A DNA stretch of 36,480 nucleotides, from the NCBI GenBank assembly GCA_017938885.1, contig JAGBAS010000002.1:1-36480 (forward strand), read 5' to 3'. The notes beneath the pieces are model-generated. The model searched no databases and had not been told where the DNA came from. It saw only the letters and a program-made list of their open reading frames with translations. This DNA comes from Clostridia bacterium. GTDB taxonomy: Bacteria; Bacillota; Clostridia; Oscillospirales; CAG-272. Positions 29,070-36,480 of the stretch are shown piece by piece (position 1 is the first letter of the stretch; every line of letters begins with the position of its first letter). The position numbers and the translations under genes are program-made.

Positions 29070-31246
29070 AGGCCATAGACTTACTGAAATATCTGGATAA
29101 GGCCGATCCCAAGTATGTGGAGGAAGCCTCTGACTTCAACCTGCTCCTGTACCGCAAGCGGAGAAAGCGCACCCGCGTAGCCCTGGCCGCTTGCCTTGCC
29201 CTGGTGGTGCTGGCGGGGGTGTTCCTCACGGGGCCTGCTCTTACCGCCTGGGAGACCCGCAACACCGTGACCTCCTGGCCCACCGCTGTCATTCGTCTCC
29301 CCGGTACCCATAACAGCGGGGAAAGCTCTCCCCTTTACGTCTCGGCCGAGATGCCTGCCCAAAAGCGTTTTTCCGTGAAAGCCCCCTTCACCCTCTCGGT
29401 GGGTCTGGGTCAAGCGTCTGACTATGAGTATGCCACCCTGTCGGTGGAGGCCTATGGCTTCGAGATCACCGACAAGGAGGGCAACACCGTCACCGACCGC
29501 TATGTTCGTACCCTGTCCGATTTCGACAGCGACGACTATGGGATGCTGTATCGGGGCAACAAGAACAATGGCCGCGTTACGGGCTGCTCCTATCTGGAGG
29601 ACTTCACCTTCCGCTTTCTGGGCACCGAAAAGGCTACGGGATGGGGCGTCATTCAGTTCAAGCTGACCGGTCGCGACCAAAGCGGCACGGCGGGGGATTC
29701 GGTGGCGGTGTACTATATCCTGCAAAACGGCGTGCTGAAGCTCACCGACAAGAACCCCGTGCGGGACGGCAGTCAGAACGGCAACTTGGGCGCCGTGTTG
29801 GAAGAGACCGAAACGGCACCGAACCAAGCCAAGACCGTAGAGCTGTCCCATGAGGGCTACAACATGACCGTGTCGGTCACAGACCCCTTCCTCGTCCGCG
29901 GGGAAGCCTGGCAGGAGAAGATCGACATCAGGGGGCTCCCCCTGCTTTCAGACTTCATGGTCGCGCTGTACCCCAAGGACACGGCCGAAGGACGCAGCAT
30001 CCGTCTCATGCTGCCCAGTACCTTCTCCTCTGTACACGACTTTACGGTCCCGGCGGATGCTCTCCTCGGCTCCTACGATCTGGTCGTGACCTGGTACGGC
30101 AACTATGCGGGCAGCGAAGAGGCACGCCCGGAGTGGATCTTCGAGGACTTCGTGACGGTGACCGAGCCGGGTACTGTCACCCTGTCCAAGGAGGATATTT
30201 CGGTGCGGGTGGAAATGCCCTCGGGCGCGCTGACTCCCGGGCAATTCCTGGGAGACAGATTCCAAATCACCGCCTTCCATATCCCCACCCAGAAGGACTA
30301 TCCCACCGACCAATTCACCGCCGAACTGATCTACGCCGAGTCTCTGCGTCAGGAGGATTTCTCCTTCGTCATCAAAAAGCCTGTTGAGTTGGATGTGAAC
30401 GGCGGCTTTGTGCTGGCTCTTTCCTCCCGCGTTCCCCACGATGCCCCCATCGGCTCCTACGATCTCCGCATTGCTGACGGGGAAACAGGCTTTGTGTGGA
30501 CCTTTGAGAATCTCGCGCTGGTCCTGCCCGCCGATATTCCCGCCTACGAGGACTTTGTCTTTGAGCCCGACCCCGCCGCCGAGCCTTTGATCCGGGGAGC
30601 CAACCTCCCCGGCGGCTGGGATCCCTTCTTCCTGACCCTTGACGGCGAGGATATGACCTACCAGTGCCGCGCCGTACTGGAATACCGCGCTGAGCAGGGC
30701 GGCGATCGCTACTCCATCATCCTGATGGAGTCCATGCTCAGCTCCTACCTTCCCCCCGATTTCGTCTCGGTGGATGCGCCCGTCGGTATGTACGATCTTG
30801 TCGTCACCCACGGGCTGTACGGCTACACCTGGCGGGCTGAGAACTTTATTGAGATCTTGGAAAACCCCGAGGCGGAGCGCTTCGGACTCTACCACGATAT
30901 GGGCAAGAAGCTCACGGTCAGCCGTTCCTCGGGGGAGACCTACATCTTCATCGCCAAGCTGGAGAACCGAGGGGATCCTTTTACCGTCACCGCCGACGAT
31001 GATCCGTTCATGCCCGAGGCCATGCTGACCATGTCGGGGTTCAGCGGAGCCGTCCCCCTAATTCCTCTCCAACACGATCTCATATACCAAGTGGACGATA
31101 CGTGGACGGTGCAGACAGGATACATCATGTCCCTGCCATACACCATCCTCGTCGCCCCCGACACCCCCCTCGGCCTCTACGATCTGATCCTGTCCTACGG
31201 GGACTGTGTCGTGATCTTTGAGGATGTGGTGGAGGTCGTGCCGTAA
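29066..31246 (+). CDS. Membrane-anchored probable anti-sigma factor with large repeated extracellular region
   Basis: 726 residues, start ATG 29066 overlapping the sigma stop. A short cytoplasmic N-terminus (1-36) carries LLKYLDKADPKYVEEA, resembling the D..Y..EA motif seen at the N-termini of clostridial partners of such sigma factors. It is followed by RKRRKRTR and a single membrane segment (about 37-58). The remaining ~665 residues lie outside and hold about four beta-rich repeats ending in the form (D/A)A..G.YDLVV......F/W.FENF..V (near 330, 480, 580 and 710). They look like Ig-like folds and could sense ligand or stress. The anti-sigma role is inferred from gene order, overlap and topology. 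No zinc HxxxCxxC motif is present. The extracellular part is much larger than in usual anti-sigma factors. Confidence 0.8.
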   Translation: MKAIDLLKYLDKADPKYVEEASDFNLLLYRKRRKRTRVALAACLALVVLAGVFLTGPALTAWETRNTVTSWPTAVIRLPGTHNSGESSPLYVSAEMPAQKRFSVKAPFTLSVGLGQASDYEYATLSVEAYGFEITDKEGNTVTDRYVRTLSDFDSDDYGMLYRGNKNNGRVTGCSYLEDFTFRFLGTEKATGWGVIQFKLTGRDQSGTAGDSVAVYYILQNGVLKLTDKNPVRDGSQNGNLGAVLEETETAPNQAKTVELSHEGYNMTVSVTDPFLVRGEAWQEKIDIRGLPLLSDFMVALYPKDTAEGRSIRLMLPSTFSSVHDFTVPADALLGSYDLVVTWYGNYAGSEEARPEWIFEDFVTVTEPGTVTLSKEDISVRVEMPSGALTPGQFLGDRFQITAFHIPTQKDYPTDQFTAELIYAESLRQEDFSFVIKKPVELDVNGGFVLALSSRVPHDAPIGSYDLRIADGETGFVWTFENLALVLPADIPAYEDFVFEPDPAAEPLIRGANLPGGWDPFFLTLDGEDMTYQCRAVLEYRAEQGGDRYSIILMESMLSSYLPPDFVSVDAPVGMYDLVVTHGLYGYTWRAENFIEILENPEAERFGLYHDMGKKLTVSRSSGETYIFIAKLENRGDPFTVTADDDPFMPEAMLTMSGFSGAVPLIPLQHDLIYQVDDTWTVQTGYIMSLPYTILVAPDTPLGLYDLILSYGDCVVIFEDVVEVVP

Positions 31247-31272
31247 ATCAGCTCCGAAGGAGCATCCGATTT
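31245..31272 (+). terminator. Hairpin after the anti-sigma gene
   Basis: gctcc/ggagc with a GAA loop (31251-31263), extended by aaatc/gattt across an internal loop. There is no clear T-run, so termination is uncertain. Confidence 0.4.
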
Positions 31273-31346
31273 CAGATTTGTGACTGTTGCACAAATGATG
31301 CCCCCGAAATTCTACATTCCATCATACAAAAGTTCAAAAACACATC

Positions 31347-31375
31347 TTGAAATAATCGCAAAAATATAGTATAAT
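31347..31375 (+). promoter_or_regulatory. Sigma-A promoter of the EF-G-like gene with long leader
   Basis: TTGAAA (31347-31352), 17-nt spacer, TATAAT (31370-31375). The leader of about 145 nt is AT-rich first, then has a hairpin acacct/aggtgt (31451-31456/31465-31470) and a GC-rich stem region (31472-31510) just before the AAGGTG ribosome site. Confidence 0.8.
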
Positions 31376-31526
31376 ATTCTTGTTGTTCGGATATTGTACC
31401 GTGTTTTTGCGATTTTTGCGTTACCGCTACATGATTTGAACGAAAATTTTACACCTAAAAAGAAAGGTGTCTGCCCCCGTCCCGGGGAGAGCTCGGGGTG
31501 CGGCGGGGAGACAAAGGTGAATCAAA

Positions 31527-33572
31527 ATGGCTGATTTCAACACCAAGCAACTCCGTAATCTGGCGCTTCTGGGCCACGGCGGCTCGGGTAAGACCTCCCT
31601 GGCCGAGGCTATGCTGTACATCGCAGGCGCTACTGACCGTCTGGGCTCCATCGCGGGCTCTAACACCGTCTGCGACTACGACGCAGAGGAGAAGGCAAGA
31701 GGCTTTACTCTGTCCGCTACCCCCGCGTTCATGACCTGGAAGGACACTAAGATCAATGTGCTGGACACCCCCGGCTTCCTGGATTTCCAGGGTGAAGTCA
31801 AGCAGGCTGTCCGCGTGGCAGACGCCGCCGTCATCTGCGTGGACGGTAAGGCAGGCGTTGAGGTCGGTACCGAGCTGGCATGGGACGCAGCCTGCACCGC
31901 CGGTATTCCCAAGGCTTTCTTTATCAATAAGTGCGACGATCCCGAGACCAAGTTCGCCCGCGTGTTCCACCAGATCCACGCTACCTTCGGCGTGTCCATC
32001 TGCCCCGTGTTCATCCCCGTGGAGACGGGTAAGGACGTCACCATGATCGACCTGATCGATATGCAGGCCTTCAAGTACGACGAGAAGGGCAAGAGAACCG
32101 GCGTTCCCATGAAGATCAACTGGGAGCAGACCGCTCACGACTACAAGGACGCCCTGAACGAGGCTCTGGCCGGTACCTCCGACGATCTCATGGAGAAGTA
32201 CTTCGAGGGTGAGTCCTTCACCAAGGAGGAGGCCGTTGAGGCCCTCCATAACGGTATCATCGAGGGTACCATCGTTCCCGTGTACTGCGGCTCCGCCACC
32301 AATATGTGGGGCGTCGTGGCTATGCTGGACGCCATCGCAGGCTCCTTCCCCCGTCCTACCGCCCGCAAGGTGGAGAAGGATCTGGGCGGCAAGCCCGTGG
32401 CCATCGACGTGGAGGGCGATCCCGCCATCTTCGTCTACAAGACCATCGCCGATCCCTTCGTGGGTAAGATGTCCTTCTTCAAGGTCATGTCCGGCGTGCT
32501 GAAGAGAGATCAGACTCTCCGCAACGTCCGCACCGGCGCCACCGAGAAGATGGCTCACATCTACATCATGAGAGGTAAGGATCAGGTCGAGGTTGAGGAG
32601 CTGGCCTGCGGTGATCTGGGTATGATCGCCAAGCTCTCCGACACCAACACCAACGACACCCTCCGCGCTTCCGGCGACACCGTCTACGCGCCCGTGAAGT
32701 ACGCTACCCCCTATATGTGCAAGGGCATCACCCCCGAGACTGCCAAGGACGAGTCCAAGATCTCCCAGGCCATCGCCAAGATGCTGGAGGAGGATATGAC
32801 TCTCCGTTACGAGAACAACCCCGAGACCAAGCAGATGTGCATCTACGGTATCGGCGATATGCACCTGGCTGTCCTCTGCTCCAAGCTGAAGACCCGCTTC
32901 GGTACTTCTGTTAAGCTGGACGATCCCAAGATCCCCTACCGCGAGAAGATCACCAAGCCCTGCGACGTGGAAGGTAAGCACAAGAAGCAGAACGGCGGTT
33001 CCGGTCAGTACGGTCACGTCAAGATCCGCTTCGCTCCCGGCGAGGAGGAGGGTCTGACCTTCGTGGACGCCACCGTTGGCGGCTCCGTGCCCAAGAACTT
33101 CATCCCTCACGTCCAGAAGGGTCTGGAGGACGTCATGGCCAAGGGCGCCGCCGGCTTCCCCTTGGTCCAGCTGAAGGCTGAGCTGTACGACGGTAGCTAC
33201 CACGCCGTTGACTCGGATGAAATGTCCTTCAAGATGGCCGCGAATCTGGCCTACAAGAAGTGCCTGGAGCTGTCCGCTCCCGTGCTTCTGGAGCCCGTGG
33301 GCGATCTGACCGTCACCGTGCCCGACGCCCTGGTGGGCGACGTCATGGGCGACCTGAACAAGCGCCGCGGCAGCGTCATGGGTATGCACCCCTACGAGGG
33401 CAAGGTGGGCTACACCACCATCCAGGCCACCGCTCCCAAGTCCGAGCTGGCTGACTACCCCATCTCTCTCCGCGCTATGTCCCAGGGCCGCGGCTGGTTC
33501 GACTATGAGGTCACCGGCTACGACGTGGTGCCCAAGAACATTCAGGATAAGATCGTGGCTGCACAGCAGTAA
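31527..33572 (+). CDS. fusA: Elongation factor G-like translational GTPase (EF-G paralogue type)
   Basis: 681 residues; AAGGTG 8 nt before ATG. GTPase motifs: G1 GHGGSGKTS (16-24), switch-I EEKARGFT, G3 DTPG (80-83), G4 NKCD (134-137). EF-G domains II-V follow, including the domain IV GQYGHVKI segment and domain V MHPYEGKVGYTTIQATAPKSELADYP with MSQGRG. Canonical EF-G has AHIDAGKTT and NKMD; GHGGSGKT and NKCD are features of the EF-G paralogue group found in many Clostridia. So this may be the second EF-G rather than the housekeeping translocase, and rpsL/rpsG/tuf are not adjacent. It acts on ribosomes in the cytoplasm. Monocistronic with a strong promoter and terminator. Confidence 0.9.
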   Translation: MADFNTKQLRNLALLGHGGSGKTSLAEAMLYIAGATDRLGSIAGSNTVCDYDAEEKARGFTLSATPAFMTWKDTKINVLDTPGFLDFQGEVKQAVRVADAAVICVDGKAGVEVGTELAWDAACTAGIPKAFFINKCDDPETKFARVFHQIHATFGVSICPVFIPVETGKDVTMIDLIDMQAFKYDEKGKRTGVPMKINWEQTAHDYKDALNEALAGTSDDLMEKYFEGESFTKEEAVEALHNGIIEGTIVPVYCGSATNMWGVVAMLDAIAGSFPRPTARKVEKDLGGKPVAIDVEGDPAIFVYKTIADPFVGKMSFFKVMSGVLKRDQTLRNVRTGATEKMAHIYIMRGKDQVEVEELACGDLGMIAKLSDTNTNDTLRASGDTVYAPVKYATPYMCKGITPETAKDESKISQAIAKMLEEDMTLRYENNPETKQMCIYGIGDMHLAVLCSKLKTRFGTSVKLDDPKIPYREKITKPCDVEGKHKKQNGGSGQYGHVKIRFAPGEEEGLTFVDATVGGSVPKNFIPHVQKGLEDVMAKGAAGFPLVQLKAELYDGSYHAVDSDEMSFKMAANLAYKKCLELSAPVLLEPVGDLTVTVPDALVGDVMGDLNKRRGSVMGMHPYEGKVGYTTIQATAPKSELADYPISLRAMSQGRGWFDYEVTGYDVVPKNIQDKIVAAQQ

Positions 33573-33585
33573 ATTGATCCATTAC

Positions 33586-33616
33586 GGGAAGCCTCCTTCG
33601 GGGGGCTTCTCTATTC
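33586..33616 (+). terminator. Terminator of the EF-G-like gene
   Basis: Stem gaagcctcc (33588-33596) with gggggcttc (33601-33609), a TTCG tetraloop and one G-U pair, then TCTATTCT. Confidence 0.75.
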
Positions 33617-33661
33617 TGGCTGTTAGTAATTTTCCTGATAACTGTGTACAAAAGGAATAAT

Positions 33662-35023
33662 ATGAAAAAAATATACGCGATTCTTGCTGCCTTGTCGATA
33701 TCATTGTTTTTGATCGCTTGTGACGAGATAATAGAAGTAAACTCTACAGATAAAATAGAGCCTATTACGGAGAATGATTCACCGCTTTCTACGGTAGATC
33801 CAACAACCTCAGATCAGGTGCATGATGAAGATATTGTTACGGAGAATGACTTATCCGAAACTACACCAGAACTTGATATTTTTAATCAAACGGACAGCGG
33901 ATATTTTGTTTTTGAAGAGAGAAATGACGGGTGTTATGTTATAGGAGTAACAGATGATGCACCTCCAAATATCGTAATTCCTGATGAAATCGAAGGACAT
34001 CCTGTAATAGGTATTGGGAGTTGGGCTTTGGCATACAATACCAAAATTATGGGTGTTACAATATCAAATACCGTATCCTATATTGGTGAATGCGCATTTG
34101 AACAATGCGATAATTTGGAAAATGTGTATATAGGGAATGGTGTTACTACTATTGATAAAGGTGCATTTCGTTGTTGCACAAGTTTATCGAGCATATATAT
34201 TCCTAGTAACGTTATTAACATCAATGAATCTGCTTTCGAAGGCTGCTCAAAATTGACCCATGCTACCATACATTTTGGCGTACAACAAATAGGTGATGGG
34301 GCATTTTGTGCAACTGCACTTACGACCGTAGATATTCCAAATAGTGTTCAGATGATAGGATATGGGGCTTTTCAGAGTTGTACATATCTTGAATCAGTGA
34401 CAATAGGAACGGGAATAACTACAATAAGTGGTGCTTTGTTTCATGAATGTGCGAACCTGAACAGTATTGTGTATCGTGGAACAAAAGACGACTGGTTGTG
34501 CCTTTCGTTTGAGGGCTTTTGGAACGAATGCGTTCCAACTACCAAAGTTGTTTGCTCGGATGGATTGATATATTTTTCTGGAAACGCGGAAGAGACAATA
34601 GAACCTGTTGACACAGAATTTCTTACAACGGATAATTCATCGATGGAACCGCTGGTTACTGAACCGATTGCGACCGAACCAGCTGAAACAGAACCATCTA
34701 TAGAACCTTCTGAGGATGTGCTGATTATTTGTGACACACAAACGATTAACAATAGAACTATTGATACGGATGTATATATCACATCTACAGGTGTAATGAT
34801 ACTGAACAATGTAACTATTAATGGGAATATTTACTGTTACGGGCAATTAAAAGCGATTAATTGTATAGCCGATAAAGTTTATGCATACGCATATGGATCT
34901 CTAATGAGCTGTGGAGCGTATGATGGAACGCATGGGCACGTAAGTGGTGGTATTAAGTGCATTGAAATAGTAATTCTTGATGATGCACTTGATTATGCGT
35001 TTGAAAAATGGGGTAGGCGATAA
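33662..35023 (+). CDS. AT-rich LRR_5 (BspA-type) lipoprotein with C-terminal beta-strand repeat tail
   Basis: 453 residues from ATG 33662 with AAAAGGA (33649-33655) at 6 nt; a GTG 18 nt upstream is less likely. Signal peptide with lipobox LIAC (Cys20). A Thr/Asp/Glu linker leads to a short header (YFVFEERNDGCYVIGV) and about seven LRR_5 repeats (residues ~115-285: SWALAYNTKIMGVTISNTVSYIG...). These end in the YRGTKDDW..L cap, the same ending as the giant LRR protein. A second Glu/Pro/Thr linker (about 310-345) is followed by a ~100-residue tail with INNRTIDTDVYITSTGVMIL and further short strands rich in Asn/Tyr, resembling a small beta-helix. Codons are strongly A/T-ending against GC-rich neighbours on both sides, suggesting transfer. 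Surface location; ligand unknown. Confidence 0.87.
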   Translation: MKKIYAILAALSISLFLIACDEIIEVNSTDKIEPITENDSPLSTVDPTTSDQVHDEDIVTENDLSETTPELDIFNQTDSGYFVFEERNDGCYVIGVTDDAPPNIVIPDEIEGHPVIGIGSWALAYNTKIMGVTISNTVSYIGECAFEQCDNLENVYIGNGVTTIDKGAFRCCTSLSSIYIPSNVININESAFEGCSKLTHATIHFGVQQIGDGAFCATALTTVDIPNSVQMIGYGAFQSCTYLESVTIGTGITTISGALFHECANLNSIVYRGTKDDWLCLSFEGFWNECVPTTKVVCSDGLIYFSGNAEETIEPVDTEFLTTDNSSMEPLVTEPIATEPAETEPSIEPSEDVLIICDTQTINNRTIDTDVYITSTGVMILNNVTINGNIYCYGQLKAINCIADKVYAYAYGSLMSCGAYDGTHGHVSGGIKCIEIVILDDALDYAFEKWGRR

Positions 35024-35099
35024 ATTTTGTAGAAACGCAGAGTTGTTGAGCAGAAAGAATATTGTTTAGTGGTTTAATTAAAGTATAAAAATTATGAAT

Positions 35100-35132
35100 C
35101 CCCCGCGCGAAGCGACAAACTTTGCGCGGGGG
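35100..35132 (+). terminator. Possible terminator of the LRR lipoprotein gene
   Basis: Perfect 9-bp stem cccccgcgc (35100-35108) with gcgcggggg (35124-35132), 15-nt loop. There is only TGTGTTAT after it, so termination is plausible but not certain. Confidence 0.5.
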
Positions 35133-35171
35133 GTGTGTTATACTGGGGGCAGAAAGAACATGAGAGGGGTG

Positions 35172-35189
35172 CAAATTGCCGTTTGTCGG
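35172..35189 (+). repeat. 18-bp direct repeat, copy 1 (5' of spoIIA)
   Basis: caaattgccgtttgtcgg; the second copy, at 36372-36389, differs at one base and is exactly 1200 bp away. Confidence 0.75.
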
Positions 35190-35205
35190 TCTGCTTCATT
35201 TCTCC

Positions 35206-35297
35206 GTAGGGGAGGCGTTTCGCCTCCCGCAAATCTGTAAAGTCTGAATACATCAGGCTCCGCGGGAATGAGGTGGGAGGGGAGACCCCTCCCCTAC
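35206..35297. repeat. REP/BIME-like inverted pair B (GTAG facing outward)
   Basis: The left unit is GTAG plus stem GGGAGGCG/CGCCTCCC with a TTT loop (35206-35228). The right unit is the inverted copy with stem GGGAGGGG/CCCCTCCC, an AGA loop and terminal CTAC (35275-35297). Aligned in the same orientation they match at 20 of 23 bases, and two of the three differences are a C-G to G-C swap that keeps the stem paired. Confidence 0.8.
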
Positions 35298-35340
35298 AGA
35301 TCGGAACGCGCTACCCCCAATTTACAAGAAAGGACAAGCC

Positions 35341-35883
35341 ATGCCCCAAAAACAAGACCTCCTCCCCCGTGAGCGCGCCGAATTCGTCTGCGACACCGCG
35401 GGGAGCATCCTCTCCATCCGCATTCGCGGGGAGATCGACCACCACACCGCCGCCGCCATCCGTCAGGGCATCGACGCCACCCTCTTTGAAAAACACCCCA
35501 AAACCCTCATCCTCGACCTCTCCGCCGTGGGCTTCATGGACTCCTCGGGGCTGGGGCTCATCATGGGGCGGTATTCGGTCATGAAGGAGCTGGGCGGGGA
35601 TATGACGGTCTGGAACCCCTCCCCCGAGACCCGCGCCATCCTCACCCTGGCGGGCATGGAGCGGCTGGTCAAGATCGCCTACCCCCAAGGGGAGGAACCG
35701 ACCGCCCGAGGGGAAGCCTCATCCGGTGGTCACTCCTCGCCGAGCATCACCCTGAGAAAGCCCGCCCGTCAGCGCGTGAGTGCGGCTCCGCCTGCCACGG
35801 GGACAAGCCCCCGTACACCGCGCAAACGCAAGAAAAACGGCTTGGTCTACGAGACCGACCCGAGAAAGGAGAAGAACGCATGA
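35341..35883 (+). CDS. spoIIAA: Anti-sigma F factor antagonist SpoIIAA with C-terminal extension
   Basis: 180 residues; AAAGGA about 6 nt before ATG. The STAS domain (about 13-115) has IRIRGEIDHHTAAAIR, LILDLSAVGFMDSSGLGLIMGRY and the phosphorylatable serine region M66-D-S-S69, equivalent to Ser58 of Bacillus subtilis SpoIIAA. Unphosphorylated SpoIIAA binds SpoIIAB and frees sigma F in the forespore. The B. subtilis protein is 117 residues; here about 65 extra residues, rich in Pro, Ser, Arg and Lys (KPARQRVSAAPP, PRTPRKRKKNG), follow the domain. The extension is in frame to a stop that overlaps the spoIIAB start by 4 nt, so it is translated. Its role is unknown. Confidence 0.93.
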   Translation: MPQKQDLLPRERAEFVCDTAGSILSIRIRGEIDHHTAAAIRQGIDATLFEKHPKTLILDLSAVGFMDSSGLGLIMGRYSVMKELGGDMTVWNPSPETRAILTLAGMERLVKIAYPQGEEPTARGEASSGGHSSPSITLRKPARQRVSAAPPATGTSPRTPRKRKKNGLVYETDPRKEKNA

Positions 35884-36359
35884 GCCGCACCCGTCGAACC
35901 ACCCAATTTTCGGGGGAGGTGCTGAACCGCATCCAGATCAAGCTTCCCGCTCTGTCGGTCAACGAGGGCATGGCGCGGGCGGCGGTGGCGGCTTTTATCG
36001 CCCAGCTGGACCCCGGAGTCACCGAGATCGCCGACATCAAGTGCGCCGTCTCCGAGGCGGTCACCAACGCCATCGTCCACGGCTACCGCGATACCCCCGA
36101 TACGGGGAGCATTGCTATTACTGTCTCCATTCTGTCGGGCCGCACCGTCAAGATCGAGATCAAGGACAAGGGCTGCGGCATCCCTGACGTGGGGAAAGCC
36201 CGCCAGCCCCTTTACACCACCGATGCCGCAGGTGAGCGGAGCGGCATGGGCTTTACCGTCATGGAGAGCTTCACCGACGCCCTGAAGGTCGCCTCCAAGG
36301 TGGGGAAGGGAACCACGGTGACCATGTGGAAGAAGCTGAGCGAAAGAGGACGGATTTAG
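35880..36359 (+). CDS. spoIIAB: Anti-sigma F factor / serine kinase SpoIIAB
   Basis: 159 residues (B. subtilis 146). Start ATG overlaps the spoIIAA stop. The GHKL ATPase fold shows N-box SEAVTNAIVHGY (Glu59, Asn63), G1 DKGCGIPD (Asp96) and G2 ERSGMGFTVME, with the family-specific FIAQLDP and ARQPLYTT stretches that separate SpoIIAB from RsbW. It binds and inhibits sigma F and phosphorylates SpoIIAA. An extra basic N-terminus (SRTRRTTQFSGE) precedes the usual start. The expected next gene, sigF, does not begin within the remaining 121 bp. Confidence 0.96.
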   Translation: MSRTRRTTQFSGEVLNRIQIKLPALSVNEGMARAAVAAFIAQLDPGVTEIADIKCAVSEAVTNAIVHGYRDTPDTGSIAITVSILSGRTVKIEIKDKGCGIPDVGKARQPLYTTDAAGERSGMGFTVMESFTDALKVASKVGKGTTVTMWKKLSERGRI

Positions 36360-36371
36360 TACATAGGAGTT

Positions 36372-36389
36372 CAAATTGCAGTTTGTCGG
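36372..36389 (+). repeat. 18-bp direct repeat, copy 2 (3' of spoIIA)
   Basis: caaattgcagtttgtcgg, 17/18 identical to the copy at 35172-35189. It starts 12 nt after the spoIIAB stop. Confidence 0.75.
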
Positions 36390-36415
36390 AGAGCGAGGAG
36401 AACGGCCTCCGGCGG

Positions 36416-36445
36416 CTTAAACCCTTCTTGAAAGAAGGGTTTAAG
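36416..36445. repeat. Perfect 14-bp palindromic hairpin after spoIIAB
   Basis: cttaaacccttctt (36416-36429) and aagaagggtttaag (36432-36445) are perfectly complementary around a 2-nt centre. It could be a terminator in either direction (no T-run follows on the plus strand) or part of an inserted repeat together with the direct repeat just upstream. Confidence 0.75.
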
Positions 36446-36480
36446 AATCCCAAGAACTTTCAAAAAGAATGAATTATCCA

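Larger units (their letters stand above)
35024..35340. other. 317-bp intergenic region upstream of spoIIAA
   Basis: In order: AT-rich tail, GC-rich hairpin (35100-35132), a candidate extended -10 TGTTATACT (35136-35144) that may drive spoIIAA, one copy of the 18-bp direct repeat (35172-35189), the REP/BIME-like pair B (35206-35297) and AAAGGA before spoIIAA. A sigma-H promoter would be expected for spoIIA but none was convincingly found. Confidence 0.6.

Noticed and set aside
35341..36359. RsbV/RsbW instead of SpoIIAA/SpoIIAB
   Set aside because: FIAQLDP, VSEAVTNAI.HGY, ARQPLYTT and ERSGMGFT in the kinase match SpoIIAB closely.

Overview
The window reads as chromosome of a spore-forming, GC-rich Clostridia lineage (Bacillota), probably gut-associated. 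The evidence is a clear SpoIIAA/SpoIIAB pair, AAGGAGG-type ribosome binding sites, BspA-type (LRR_5) leucine-rich-repeat surface proteins, secreted carbohydrate-active enzymes and several lipoproteins. This placement is inferred from gene content; no rRNA or tRNA gene was seen.

Layout. Positions 1-3918 hold the 3' part of a giant modular LRR_5 surface protein. A two-domain lipoprotein (4113-5165) and a cysteine desulfurase (5297-6466) follow. On the minus strand are an 875-residue protein made of an ECF sigma factor fused to a ~700-residue C-terminal region (6527-9154) and a YgjP-type metallopeptidase (9553-10275). A Cys-rich-repeat/LRR lipoprotein (10439-12568), cardiolipin synthase (12785-14335) and a cytoplasmic GH127-type beta-L-arabinofuranosidase-like enzyme (14383-16212) come next.

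The core, 16276-28225, is a tandem family of four large secreted GH71/GH99-like TIM-barrel proteins. Each has its own sigma-A-type promoter, signal peptide, N-terminal beta domain(s), CBM9-like domain, Thr/Pro/Glu linker and an unusual Cys-containing C-terminal anchor (G-C-K/Q, hydrophobic stretch, ALKK). The first three also have their own terminators. The fourth is translationally linked to a small membrane protein. Next come an ECF sigma factor and a large membrane-anchored partner (probable anti-sigma) whose genes overlap by 4 nt (28479-31246), an EF-G paralogue (31527-33572), an AT-rich LRR lipoprotein (33662-35023) and spoIIAA-spoIIAB (35341-36359). sigF does not follow directly inside the window.

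How they may work together (inference): the four anchored GH-like proteins would bind and cut an extracellular glycan, with the cytoplasmic GH127 possibly finishing imported fragments. The sigma/anti-sigma pair and the sigma fusion are candidate surface or stress regulators, but no regulon link was found. Non-coding features worth noting are two pairs of inverted GTAG-plus-8-bp-hairpin elements resembling REP/BIME sequences, two other large imperfect palindromes, and an 18-bp direct repeat flanking the spoIIA genes. No CRISPR, transposase, tRNA or rRNA was recognised.
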